A stretch of DNA of 5,680 nucleotides from an uncultured Clostridia bacterium (GTDB lineage Bacteria; Bacillota; Clostridia; Oscillospirales; Oscillospiraceae): NCBI GenBank assembly GCA_938049125.1, contig CALICR010000215.1, forward strand, positions 1 through 5,680, read 5' to 3'. The notes beneath the pieces are model-generated. The model was given only the letters and a program-made list of their open reading frames with translations. It was not told where the DNA came from and ran no database searches. The translations under genes and the position numbers were made by a program. Shown in pieces: positions 1 through 5,680 of this stretch (positions within the stretch are counted from its first letter, which is position 1; the number at the start of each line of letters is the position of its first letter).

Positions 1-1733
1 TCTACCAGCTCCGGACCCTCTGGGAGGAGGGAAAGAAGGGCGGCCTGCCCGTCCTATTCAACGTGTTCAACAACTCCTACGGCATGGGTGGCCAGACCCG
101 CGGCGAGACCATGGCCTACGACCTGCTGGCCCGCATCGGCGCAGGCATCACGCCCAGCCAGATGCACGCCGAGCGCGTGGACGGCTGGAACCCACTGGCG
201 GTCATCGATGCCTACCGGCGCAAGATGCCGCTGCTGAAGAACGGCGAAGGCCCCGTGCTGCTGGATGTTGTCACCTACCGTCTCGTCGGCCACTCCACCT
301 CCGACCAGAACGCCTACCGTACCAAGGAGGAGATCGAGGCCTGGCGCAGCTACGACCCCATCGTCACCTACCGTAAGGCCCTGGTGGACGCGGGCGTCGC
401 CACGGACGAGCAGATGGAGGCCATTCTCAAGGAGACCTCCGACCGCATGACCATGATCTGCCGCGCCGCTGCCGACAAGGAGATCTCTCCCTATGTCGAC
501 ATGAAGAAGGACCCCGACTTCATCGCCCGCCTGATGTTCTCCAACGAGCACGTCCGCTCCATGGACCCCGAGGGCAAGGTGCGCGTGACCGGGCCGAAGG
601 AGTCCTGCTCCCGTGTCCAGTCCATCGCCAAGAAGGAGCGCTTTGCCTTCGACAAGGACGGCAAGCCCGTCTCGAAGATGAAGGTCTACAACATCCGTGA
701 CGCCATCTTTGAGCCGCTGATCAACAAGTTCTATGAGGACCCGACCCTCATCGCCTACGGCGAAGACGTCCGCGACTGGGGCGGCGCCTACGCGGTGTAC
801 CGCGGCCTGATGGAGGTCATCCCGTATTCCCGCCTCTTCAATTCCCCGATCTCCGAGGCGGCCATCATCGGCTCCGCCGTCGGCTACTGCATGTGCGGCG
901 GCCGCGCCGTGGTCGAGCTCATGTACTGCGACTTCATGGGCCGCGCCGGTGACGAGATCTTCAACCAGATGTCCAAGTGGCAGGCCATGTCCGCCGGTAT
1001 CCTCAAGATGCCGATGATCGTTCGCCTGTCCGTGGGTGCCAAGTACGGCGCGCAGCATTCCCAGGACTGGATCGCCCTGGTGGCCCACATTCCGGGCCTC
1101 AAGGTCTTCTTCCCGGCCACGCCTTACGAGGCCAAGGGCATTATGCAGGCCTGCCTGAACGGCACCGATCCCTGCCTCATCTTCGAAAGCCAGAGAATCT
1201 ACGACAAGGGCGAAGAGTTCCACGAGGGCGGCGTCCCCGCCGAAGAGTATGAATGGCCCGTCGGCGGTGTCGATGTCATCCGCAAGGGCAGCGATATCAC
1301 CATCCTGACCGTCGGCGCGACGCTGTACCGTGCGCTGGATGCGGCCAAGGAGCTGAAGGAGAAATACGGCATGGACGCCGAGGTCATCAACCTGCCCTCG
1401 CTGGTCCCGCTGGACTATGCTCCGCTGGTCGAGTCCATCAAGAAGACGGGCCGCTGCGTGCTGGCCTCCGACGCCTGCGCCCGCGGCACCTTCCTGAACG
1501 ACGTGGCCCAGAACCTCACGAGCCTCTGCTTCGACTATCTGGACGCGCCCATCGCCGTGGTTGGCGCGAAGAACTGGATTACCCCGCCCTACGAGTTCGA
1601 CGAGTTCTTCTTCCCCCAGGCCCAGTGGATCATCGACACGATCAACGAAAAGATCGTGCCCCTCAAGGGCTGCGAGGGCACGACGGCGGTCACCGAAACC
1701 AAGTTCCTGCACGACGCCAAGCTCGGCGTGTAA
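1..1733 (+). CDS. Fused E1alpha-E1beta subunit of a 2-oxo acid/acetoin dehydrogenase complex (5' partial)
   Basis: This is a thiamine-diphosphate E1 component that decarboxylates a 2-oxo acid (or cleaves acetoin) and passes the acyl group to a lipoyl E2. The frame is open from base 3 to the TAA at 1731-1733, giving 576 residues; the true start is upstream. Residues about 1-160 are the C-terminal part of E1alpha: NNSYG at 23-27 marks the end of the thiamine-diphosphate motif, whose GDG half must lie upstream, and GHSTSD at 96-101 with YRTKEEI just after is the E1alpha phospho-loop signature. A linker follows, then a full E1beta from about 225 to the end, with GEDV at 253-256 and QHSQDW at 351-356. 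Separate alpha and beta genes are the usual bacterial arrangement, so this is a fusion. The loop looks closer to pyruvate/acetoin enzymes than to branched-chain ones, but substrate is not proven. No E2 or E3 gene follows; a terminator does. A GTG at 63 is internal, not a start. Confidence 0.9.
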   Translation, partial: YQLRTLWEEGKKGGLPVLFNVFNNSYGMGGQTRGETMAYDLLARIGAGITPSQMHAERVDGWNPLAVIDAYRRKMPLLKNGEGPVLLDVVTYRLVGHSTSDQNAYRTKEEIEAWRSYDPIVTYRKALVDAGVATDEQMEAILKETSDRMTMICRAAADKEISPYVDMKKDPDFIARLMFSNEHVRSMDPEGKVRVTGPKESCSRVQSIAKKERFAFDKDGKPVSKMKVYNIRDAIFEPLINKFYEDPTLIAYGEDVRDWGGAYAVYRGLMEVIPYSRLFNSPISEAAIIGSAVGYCMCGGRAVVELMYCDFMGRAGDEIFNQMSKWQAMSAGILKMPMIVRLSVGAKYGAQHSQDWIALVAHIPGLKVFFPATPYEAKGIMQACLNGTDPCLIFESQRIYDKGEEFHEGGVPAEEYEWPVGGVDVIRKGSDITILTVGATLYRALDAAKELKEKYGMDAEVINLPSLVPLDYAPLVESIKKTGRCVLASDACARGTFLNDVAQNLTSLCFDYLDAPIAVVGAKNWITPPYEFDEFFFPQAQWIIDTINEKIVPLKGCEGTTAVTETKFLHDAKLGV

Positions 1734-1751
1734 GCCAAATTTACATCAAAG

Positions 1752-1787
1752 AATGCGCCATGGAGCTTCGGCTCCGTGGCGCATTTT
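1752..1787 (+). terminator. Rho-independent terminator of the E1 gene
   Basis: A 15-bp stem (1752-1766 with 1771-1785, one G-U pair) closes on a TTCG tetraloop and runs into TTTT at 1784-1787. It begins 18 nt after the E1 stop codon. The stable UUCG cap and the position point to an intrinsic terminator. The T-run is short, so termination may be partial. Confidence 0.8.
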
Positions 1788-1791
1788 GCGG

Positions 1792-1826
1792 AAAAGGCCC
1801 GCGCATCCCAAACGGGATGCGCGGGC
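1792..1826 (-). terminator. Rho-independent terminator of the convergent small-export gene
   Basis: A perfect 13-bp GC-rich stem (1797-1809 with 1814-1826) has a 4-nt loop at 1810-1813. Read on the minus strand, it is followed by CTTTTCC (1796 down to 1790), the U-tract expected for a gene coming from the right. It starts 27 nt beyond the stop codon of the minus-strand gene. It lies 9 nt from the E1 terminator stem, so the two form a back-to-back convergent pair. Confidence 0.75.
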
Positions 1827-1853
1827 AGACTGTTTGATGGACGCGTTGCGGAC

Positions 1854-2330
1854 TCAGAAGAACACGGCTCCCGCGCCGTAGGTGATGAAGGAGACGATGA
1901 TCCCGGCGATGACCACGCCGAGGGCGATGGCCGGAAAGGCACGCTTGAGGCGCAGGTCCAGCATGGCGGCCACCAGCGCGCCGGTCCAGGCACCGGTGCC
2001 GGGCAGGGGAATGGCGACGAGGATCACGAGGCCCCAGAAGGCGTATTTCTGCACCACGTCGGACTTTTTCTCCGCACGCTGCTCCATCCGTGTGACGAGC
2101 CGGTCCAGCTTCGGGCTGAGGCGGCGGAGCCAGGCGAAAATTTTGCGGATGAACAGGATGATGAAGGGCACCGGGACCAAATTCCCGAGAATGGCGGCGG
2201 CGATGGCAGGCCCGTGCCCCAGTCCGTGGGCCACGCCGATGGGGATCGCGCCGCGCAGCTCCAGCACGGGGACCATAGCGAGCAGCGCCGTCATCAGTAG
2301 CTGCCCGGCGGTGGTTGTCCAGATATCCAT
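1854..2330 (-). CDS. Small multi-drug export family membrane protein (COG2426)
   Basis: A 158-residue integral membrane protein of the COG2426/PF06695 'small multi-drug export' family. The family name comes from old annotation; its substrate and role are poorly established. Hydrophobic segments lie at about 9-23, 41-62, 98-108, 112-124 and 132-157. Two conserved motifs are visible: PVLELRGAIPIG at 21-32 and PLPGTGAWTGAL at 108-119, each proline/glycine-rich with charged residues before or after. They resemble re-entrant loops of DedA-like transport proteins (inference). A basic, amphipathic stretch at 62-90 probably lies in the cytoplasm. The ATG at 2328-2330 is chosen because a GGAGG (complement of 2337-2341) sits 6 nt upstream. 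The gene stands alone between its own promoter region and its own terminator, convergent with the E1 gene and divergent from the protease-scpAB operon, so context gives no clue to function. Confidence 0.88.
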   Translation of the reverse strand: MDIWTTTAGQLLMTALLAMVPVLELRGAIPIGVAHGLGHGPAIAAAILGNLVPVPFIILFIRKIFAWLRRLSPKLDRLVTRMEQRAEKKSDVVQKYAFWGLVILVAIPLPGTGAWTGALVAAMLDLRLKRAFPAIALGVVIAGIIVSFITYGAGAVFF

Positions 2331-2366
2331 ATGATTCCTCCGAAATTTTCTTAGTGTTGCCCGGCC

Positions 2367-2375
2367 ATTGTATCA
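2367..2375 (-). promoter_or_regulatory. Possible extended -10 promoter for the minus-strand membrane gene
   Basis: Read on the minus strand the sequence is TGATACAAT: a TG extended -10 followed by TACAAT (complement of 2367-2372). It would start transcription about 25-30 nt before the start codon. No convincing -35 hexamer is seen at 16-18 nt; that stretch is a run of T. A TATGAT at complement 2372-2377 is an overlapping alternative. Confidence 0.4.
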
Positions 2376-2440
2376 TAAATCCTGGGAAAAAAACAGTATG
2401 ATGCAGGAATTTAACAATTTCTTAAGAGCGTAGCTTGGTG

Positions 2441-2457
2441 CGCGCCGTTCCGGCGCG
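2441..2457. other. Short GC-rich inverted repeat in the divergent intergenic region
   Basis: CGCGCCG at 2441-2447 is the exact reverse complement of 2451-2457, with a 3-nt spacer. It lies between the two divergent promoters, 26 nt upstream of the -35 box of the protease operon. It could be an operator or chance in GC-rich DNA. It is not a terminator, since no T-run follows directly. The rest of 2376-2483 holds no gene or other clear signal. Confidence 0.25.
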
Positions 2458-2483
2458 GCGGACGGGGAAACCACCATTTTTTC

Positions 2484-2512
2484 TTGCCAAACGCCGCAGG
2501 GGGTGCTATACT
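2484..2512 (+). promoter_or_regulatory. Sigma-A type promoter of the protease-scpAB-ytfIJ operon
   Basis: A -35 box TTGCCA (2484-2489) and a -10 box TATACT (2507-2512) are separated by exactly 17 nt. Each differs from the consensus by one base. Transcription should start near 2519, leaving a leader of about 30 nt before the GTG start at 2551. The match argues for vegetative expression of the operon. It also rules out the in-frame GTG at 2503 as a start, because that lies inside the promoter. Confidence 0.75.
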
Positions 2513-2539
2513 ATTACAATACGATAACTTTGCGTATTT

Positions 2540-2553
2540 GGAGGACCCCTGTG
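2540..2553 (+). promoter_or_regulatory. Ribosome binding site that fixes a GTG start
   Basis: GGAGG at 2540-2544 stands 6 nt before GTG at 2551-2553. Nothing comparable precedes any other in-frame start near this point, so this site decides the start of the protease gene. Confidence 0.8.
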
Positions 2554-3246
2554 AGCAGTTTTCTTTCCTGGCTCCGGCAGCTGCAATTCGGCAGCCTTAT
2601 CGACGGGCTGCTGGTCGTGCTTGCTGCGGTGCTTTCCATTACGGTCCACGAGAGCTGCCATGGCCTCGCGGCCTGGTGGCTCGGCGACCCCACGGCGAAG
2701 CGCGCCGGGCGCATCAGCCTTAATCCGCTCCGCCACATTGATGTGTTCGGCCTCATCCTGCTGGCCGTGGCCAAGTTCGGCTGGGCCAAGCCGGTGCCCG
2801 TCGATATGCGGAACTTCCGCCGCCCCAAGGAGGGCATGGCGCTGACGGCCCTGGCCGGGCCGGTGTCCAATGTCCTGCTGGCCTATCTGGCGCTTCTGAT
2901 CCGGAGCGTGCTGCTGTTCTTCACCTGGAAGTACGGCGAGGGAACGGTCCTCGGCTGGGCTGTCACGCTGACGGAATACCTGACCGTCATCAGCGCGGGC
3001 CTCGCGGTGTTCAACCTTTTCCCGATCCCGCCGCTGGACGGCTCCAAGGTGCTCTTCGCCCTGCTGCCGCCCCGGGCCTACGGGCAGCTCATGCGCTATG
3101 AACGCTACGGGATGCTCCTGCTGGCGGTGCTGCTGCTGACCGGCGTCATCGACGGGCCGCTGTCCGCCATGCGCAGCTGGCTCATCGGTGTGCTCCAGTC
3201 CGGCGCGTCCTTCCCGTTCTACCTTCTTTGGAAGGCCTTCGGCTGA
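2551..3246 (+). CDS. Site-2 protease family (M50) intramembrane metalloprotease
   Basis: A 231-residue polytopic membrane zinc protease expected to cleave substrates within or near the membrane. The zinc motif HExxH is HESCH at 33-37, embedded in the first hydrophobic segment (about 17-45). The second conserved motif, NLFPIPPLDG at 155-164, supplies the third metal ligand, the aspartate at 163. LAGPVSN at 101-107 is also typical of the compact COG1994-type members. Further hydrophobic segments are at about 64-75, 98-125, 143-170 and 190-208. There is no PDZ or CBS domain, so this is the minimal form rather than an RseP/RasP homologue. It is the first gene of the operon, beginning just after a good promoter, and it ends 9 nt before scpA. 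SpoIVFB belongs to the same superfamily, but nothing here shows this protein processes a sigma factor; its substrate is unknown. Confidence 0.9.
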   Translation: MSSFLSWLRQLQFGSLIDGLLVVLAAVLSITVHESCHGLAAWWLGDPTAKRAGRISLNPLRHIDVFGLILLAVAKFGWAKPVPVDMRNFRRPKEGMALTALAGPVSNVLLAYLALLIRSVLLFFTWKYGEGTVLGWAVTLTEYLTVISAGLAVFNLFPIPPLDGSKVLFALLPPRAYGQLMRYERYGMLLLAVLLLTGVIDGPLSAMRSWLIGVLQSGASFPFYLLWKAFG

Positions 3247-3255
3247 GGAGGGACC

Positions 3256-4044
3256 ATGGAAGAACCGCAATATCATCTGAACGGCGTGGTCCACGCCAGG
3301 GCGGCGGAGATGCCCGAGGACTTCGACGGCCCCTTGGACGTGATCCTGCTGCTGCTCAGCAAGAATAAGATCGAAATTCAGGACATCTCCATCACGTCCA
3401 TCCTGGAGCAGTACCTCGCCTACCTCGACGAGATGAAGCGCATGGACATGGAGATCGCCAGCGAGTTTATCGCCATGGCGTCGCACCTGATGGTCATTAA
3501 GACGAAGATGCTCCTCTCCCTCTCGGACCGGGAGGAGGCGCTCTCGGAGATGGAGCTGCTGATTCGCTCCCTGGAGGAGCGGCAGCGCAAGGAGGCATTG
3601 GACCAGGTCCGCACAGCGGTCTCCTTCCTGGAGGCCCGGAACGGAAGCGGCGCCTGCTGCCTCCCCAAGGAGCCGGAGCCGGTCCGGCTGGACAAGACCT
3701 ACCGCTACCAGCATGACCCGTCAGACCTTGTCCGCGCCATGGCGCTGCTGGCGGACCGGGTCGAGCGCGCCCTGCCGCCGCCGCGGAACAGCTTCACCGG
3801 TATCGTCGGCAGGGAGCCGTACCCGGTGACGAAGAAGGCGGCGGAGATTCTGCGCCGCCTGCTGGTCCACGGAGCCGCGCGGCTGCGGCAGCTCTTTGCG
3901 GGCAGCCGGAGCCGCTCCGAGGTGGTGGCGACGTTCCTGGCGCTGCTGGAGCTGTGCCGCCAGAACTCCGTGGAGCTGGAGGAAGCGCCGGACGGCGCGG
4001 AGACCGTGAAATTTTTGCAGATGCCCGGGGAGGAGGCCGAGTGA
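3256..4044 (+). CDS. scpA: Segregation and condensation protein A (kleisin of SMC-ScpAB)
   Basis: ScpA is the kleisin that bridges the SMC ATPase heads and binds ScpB, forming the condensin that compacts and separates replicated chromosomes in the cytoplasm. The protein has 262 residues, close to the usual 240-260. The N-terminal signature FDGPLDVILLLL is at 23-34, followed by the SMC-neck-binding helices; IASEFIAMASHLMVIKTKML at 67-86 is the conserved second block. A variable, charged centre runs from about 88 to 190, and the C-terminal winged helix that binds the SMC head cap includes VVATFLALLEL at 223-233. The ATG at 3256 follows GAGGAGGG (3245-3252), which overlaps the stop codon of the protease gene; spacing is short but adequate. 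The first 20 residues before the FDGPLD block are slightly longer than in many homologues. The stop overlaps the scpB start by one base. Confidence 0.96.
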   Translation: MEEPQYHLNGVVHARAAEMPEDFDGPLDVILLLLSKNKIEIQDISITSILEQYLAYLDEMKRMDMEIASEFIAMASHLMVIKTKMLLSLSDREEALSEMELLIRSLEERQRKEALDQVRTAVSFLEARNGSGACCLPKEPEPVRLDKTYRYQHDPSDLVRAMALLADRVERALPPPRNSFTGIVGREPYPVTKKAAEILRRLLVHGAARLRQLFAGSRSRSEVVATFLALLELCRQNSVELEEAPDGAETVKFLQMPGEEAE

Positions 4045-4643
4045 TGGAGCGAGAAGAGCTGGAGCGCGTGATCGAAGCAGTGCTGTTTGCCGCCGGGGAG
4101 CCGGTGGCGGCCCAGCGCATCGCCCTGGCGGCGGGCTGCGGCGAGGACGAGATCCACGCGGCGGCAGGCGCGCTCTCGGACCGGCTTGCCTTTGAGCGGC
4201 GCGGCGTCCGCGTGCTCCGCCTGGAGGAGAGCTACCAGATGTGCTCTTCGCCGGAGATGATCGGCTTTATCACCACGGCCCTGGAGACCCGGAAGCCACC
4301 GAAGCTGTCGGCCTCCCAGCTGGAGACGCTGACCATTATTGCCTACTACCAGCCCGCGACAAAGGCCTACGTCGAGCAGCTCCGCGGCGTGGACAGCGCC
4401 TACACCATCAGCGCCCTGGTGACGAAAAGGCTCATCGAGGAGTGCGGCCGCCTCAACGTGCCGGGCCGCCCGATCCAGTACCGGACGACGCCGGACTTCC
4501 TGCGGACCTTCGGCCTCTCGTCCCTCGCGGAGCTGCCGGAGATCGACCGGATGCAGTTCGGCAAGGCCGCCGAGCTGGCGGCCAAACAGGCAGCGGAGCA
4601 GGAGACCGTCGCCGCCCCAGCGGCGCAGGAGGGCGGCGCATGA
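4044..4643 (+). CDS. scpB: Segregation and condensation protein B
   Basis: ScpB forms a dimer that binds the central part of ScpA and completes the SMC-ScpAB condensin. At 199 residues it matches the family (about 180-200). Two winged-helix domains are expected. The first runs from about 1-80 and starts with the typical ERVIEAVLFAAGEP block (7-20). The second runs from about 85-165 and carries SQLETLTIIAYYQP (91-104), RGVDSAYTISALV (114-126) and PGRPIQYRTTPDFLRTFGL (140-158), all hallmark motifs. The tail after 170 is alanine/glutamate-rich and probably disordered. The start is the ATG at 4044, in a TGATG overlap with the scpA stop, with GGGGAGGAGG at 4027-4036 ahead of it. The frame is open further upstream, but those starts lie within scpA and lack support. 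The stop overlaps the next gene in ATGA. Confidence 0.96.
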   Translation: MEREELERVIEAVLFAAGEPVAAQRIALAAGCGEDEIHAAAGALSDRLAFERRGVRVLRLEESYQMCSSPEMIGFITTALETRKPPKLSASQLETLTIIAYYQPATKAYVEQLRGVDSAYTISALVTKRLIEECGRLNVPGRPIQYRTTPDFLRTFGLSSLAELPEIDRMQFGKAAELAAKQAAEQETVAAPAAQEGGA

Positions 4644-5299
4644 CGGCCCTGCTCATTATCCTCGCGGTGCTCGCCGTGCTGAACCTGACGCCCATCGGGG
4701 CGCGGGTCCTCTACGACGAGCGCGGCCTCCGGGTCCGGGCCGTGCTGGGCCTCATCGAATTTGAGGTCCTGCCCGGCAAGACGAAGACGCCGGAGCAGAT
4801 GGAGGCGGAGGAAGAAAAAAAGAAGAAAAAATCCGCGGAAAAGGCCAAAAAAAAGAAAAAAAAGCAGCCGGAGGACGCCTCCGCACCCGAGGACGGGGCG
4901 GAGAAGCAGCCCCTCGGCGCGAAGCTTGAGGAATTCCTGCCCCTCATCCGGCTGGGCCTCAAGGCTCTCGGCGGCCTCCGGCACGTGTTCACGGTCCGGC
5001 GGCTCACCCTGCGCGTCACCTACGGCGGCGCGGACGCGGGGAAGATCGCCCGGAACTACGGCCTCGCCTGGAGCGTGGCCGGGGCGGGCATGGCCCTTCT
5101 GACCCGGGCCTTCCGCGTAAAACGGTACGATGTGGAGCCGGTGCTGGACTATACGGCCCAGGATCTGCGCATCACCGCCGACGCCTGCGTTACCCTGACG
5201 CTGGGGCGGCTCGCGGTGTTCGGCGTCCGGTACGGCATCCAGGCGCTTCGGCTCCTTGGCGAGAAAAAGAAACTGAGAAAAGGCGGTGCGGAAGAATGA
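4640..5299 (+). CDS. DUF2953 (YtfI-like) membrane-anchored protein with a lysine-rich linker
   Basis: A 219-residue protein of the DUF2953 family, the family of Bacillus subtilis YtfI, which lies beside ytfJ there. Biochemical function is unknown. A single hydrophobic segment at 2-20 with no cleavage site suggests an N-terminal membrane anchor. A short beta-like stretch (22-45) follows, then a highly charged linker at 55-77 with twelve lysines, then the rest of the domain (about 92-205), ending in a basic tail. The conserved-looking blocks are VLYDERGLRVRAVLG at 23-37 and LTLRVTYGGADAGKIARNYG at 122-141. Start: ATG at 4640 overlaps the scpB stop as ATGA, with AGGAGGG (4627-4633) 6 nt upstream. 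The linker uses AAA for 7 of 12 lysines, whereas flanking genes use mostly AAG, and it contains possible slippery sites described separately. The gene ends in an ATGA overlap with ytfJ, implying a joint role in sporulation or envelope work (inference). Confidence 0.87.
   Translation: MTALLIILAVLAVLNLTPIGARVLYDERGLRVRAVLGLIEFEVLPGKTKTPEQMEAEEEKKKKKSAEKAKKKKKKQPEDASAPEDGAEKQPLGAKLEEFLPLIRLGLKALGGLRHVFTVRRLTLRVTYGGADAGKIARNYGLAWSVAGAGMALLTRAFRVKRYDVEPVLDYTAQDLRITADACVTLTLGRLAVFGVRYGIQALRLLGEKKKLRKGGAEE
4801..4883 (+). other. Candidate dnaX-like -1 frameshift cassette in the DUF2953 gene
   Basis: Three A-AAA-AAG heptamers lie in the reading phase needed for tandem -1 slippage: 4816-4822, 4849-4855 and 4858-4864. 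GGAGG occurs at 4801-4805, 10 nt before the first heptamer, and again at 4807-4811. A 6-bp hairpin CGGAGG-acg-CCTCCG (4869-4883) starts 4 nt after the third. An alternative 7-bp hairpin with one bulge (4881-4901) also exists. The -1 frame stops at TGA 4927-4929, so a shift at the third site would give about 96 residues. Whether frameshifting happens is not shown; lysine and glutamate codons alone can create these strings. Confidence 0.35.
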
Positions 5300-5680
5300 A
5301 TCATCCCCTCTCTGACATGATCGCAACGACCATGGAGAAATTGCAGACCATGGTGGACACGAATACGGTGGTGGGAGACCCCATCGTGACCGCGGACGGC
5401 ACCACGGTCATTCCCATCACAAAGGTGAGCTACGGCATTGCCGGCGGCGGCTCCGACTTCACGACGAAGACCCAGAAGGGCGCGAACCCCTTCGGCGGCG
5501 GCGCGGGGGCCAGCGTGACGCTGACGCCGGTGGCCTTCCTCATCATCAAGGACGGCGTGACGCGCATGGTGCCCGTGGCGGTCCCGGCGGTCACGGCCAT
5601 GGACCGTATCATCGAAAAGGCCCCGGAGGCCGCGGAGTGGATCTCCTCCCTCATCGGCAGCAAGACCGGGGAGAGCGGCG
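5296..5680 (+). CDS. ytfJ: GerW/YtfJ family sporulation protein (3' partial)
   Basis: The first 128 residues of a YtfJ (Spore_YtfJ, PF09579) protein; the frame is open to the window edge, and the family is usually about 130-155 residues, so little is missing. The opening MNHPLSDMIATTMEKLQTMV fits the family's amphipathic N-terminal helix. The core then reads VVGDPIVTADGTTVIPITKV at 25-44, a glycine-rich stretch 48-72 and VTLTPVAFLIIKDG at 74-87, which are recognisable family blocks. In Bacillus subtilis, ytfJ is a forespore gene (GerW) needed for normal L-alanine germination; its biochemical action is unclear. There is no signal peptide. The ATG at 5296 overlaps the stop of the DUF2953 gene as ATGA and has only a weak Shine-Dalgarno (AGGCGG at 5281-5286), so translation likely depends on coupling. 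No separate forespore promoter is evident just upstream. Confidence 0.92.
   Translation, partial: MNHPLSDMIATTMEKLQTMVDTNTVVGDPIVTADGTTVIPITKVSYGIAGGGSDFTTKTQKGANPFGGGAGASVTLTPVAFLIIKDGVTRMVPVAVPAVTAMDRIIEKAPEAAEWISSLIGSKTGESG

Noticed and set aside
54..1712. Open frame of 552 codons on the minus strand opposite the E1 gene
   Set aside because: Its translation is histidine/glycine/valine/leucine-rich with no recognisable domain, as expected from the antisense of a high-GC gene. The + strand frame has clear E1 motifs.
1741..2376. Longer 211-codon minus-strand frame overlapping the small-export gene
   Set aside because: It is a different frame from the COG2426 protein, is arginine/alanine/histidine-rich, and runs through both terminator hairpins.
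2441..2482. Hairpin at 2441-2457 followed by a T-run at 2477-2482 as a terminator
   Set aside because: The T-run is about 19 nt away from the stem, too far for an intrinsic terminator, and no + strand gene ends just before it.
2506..3714. Open frame of 402 codons on the minus strand opposite the protease and scpA
   Set aside because: It spans two well-identified + strand genes and their junction, and its composition is that of a GC-rich shadow frame without motifs.
4761..5102. Alternative + strand frame of 113 codons within the DUF2953 gene
   Set aside because: Very arginine/serine/proline-rich, typical of an off-frame read of GC-rich DNA. It is the +1 frame, not the -1 frame that the heptamers would give.
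4400..5326. Open frame of 308 codons on the minus strand opposite scpB and the DUF2953 gene
   Set aside because: It crosses gene borders, and the poly-F/L stretch is just the complement of the lysine linker. No ribosome binding site or domain supports it.
1..5680. CRISPR arrays, tRNA or rRNA genes, insertion sequences, phage or defence genes
   Set aside because: No direct-repeat arrays, cloverleaf-like sequences, transposase motifs or terminal inverted repeats were seen on reading. The window is filled with housekeeping-type genes of uniform composition apart from the A-rich linker.

Overview
This 5.7 kb window reads as chromosomal DNA from a high-GC member of the Clostridia. The gut family Oscillospiraceae (Flavonifractor or Lawsonibacter-like genomes) is my best guess. 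The reasons are strong GC bias at third codon positions, GGAGG-type ribosome binding sites, a sporulation gene of the GerW/YtfJ family, and the gene order site-2 protease - scpA - scpB - DUF2953 - ytfJ, which I associate with Firmicutes. The organism is inferred, not shown.

Layout. From 1 to 1733 on + lies the 3' part of a fused E1alpha-E1beta subunit of a 2-oxo acid (or acetoin) dehydrogenase; its 5' end is outside the window. It ends at a UUCG-capped hairpin. Next to that hairpin is a second one that serves the convergent gene at 1854-2330 on -, a small membrane protein of the 'small multi-drug export' family (COG2426). A divergent intergenic region of about 220 bp (2331-2550) carries a likely promoter for each direction.

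From 2551 to the right edge runs one tight + strand operon: an M50 site-2 protease with HExxH and NxxPxPPLDG motifs, scpA, scpB, a DUF2953 (YtfI-like) membrane-anchored protein, and the 5' part of ytfJ. ScpA and ScpB are the kleisin and winged-helix subunits of the SMC condensin that organises the chromosome. DUF2953 and YtfJ belong to the sporulation/germination side. Junctions are a 9-nt gap followed by overlaps of 1, 4 and 4 nt, so translation is probably coupled along the operon.

No wholly new system is evident; these are recognisable families. The observation most worth checking is in the DUF2953 gene. Its lysine-rich linker is written with three in-phase A-AAA-AAG heptamers, preceded by GGAGG and followed after 4 nt by a GC-rich hairpin. 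This resembles the E. coli dnaX programmed -1 frameshift site, and a shift there would give a protein of about 96 residues that keeps the membrane anchor but loses the rest of the domain.
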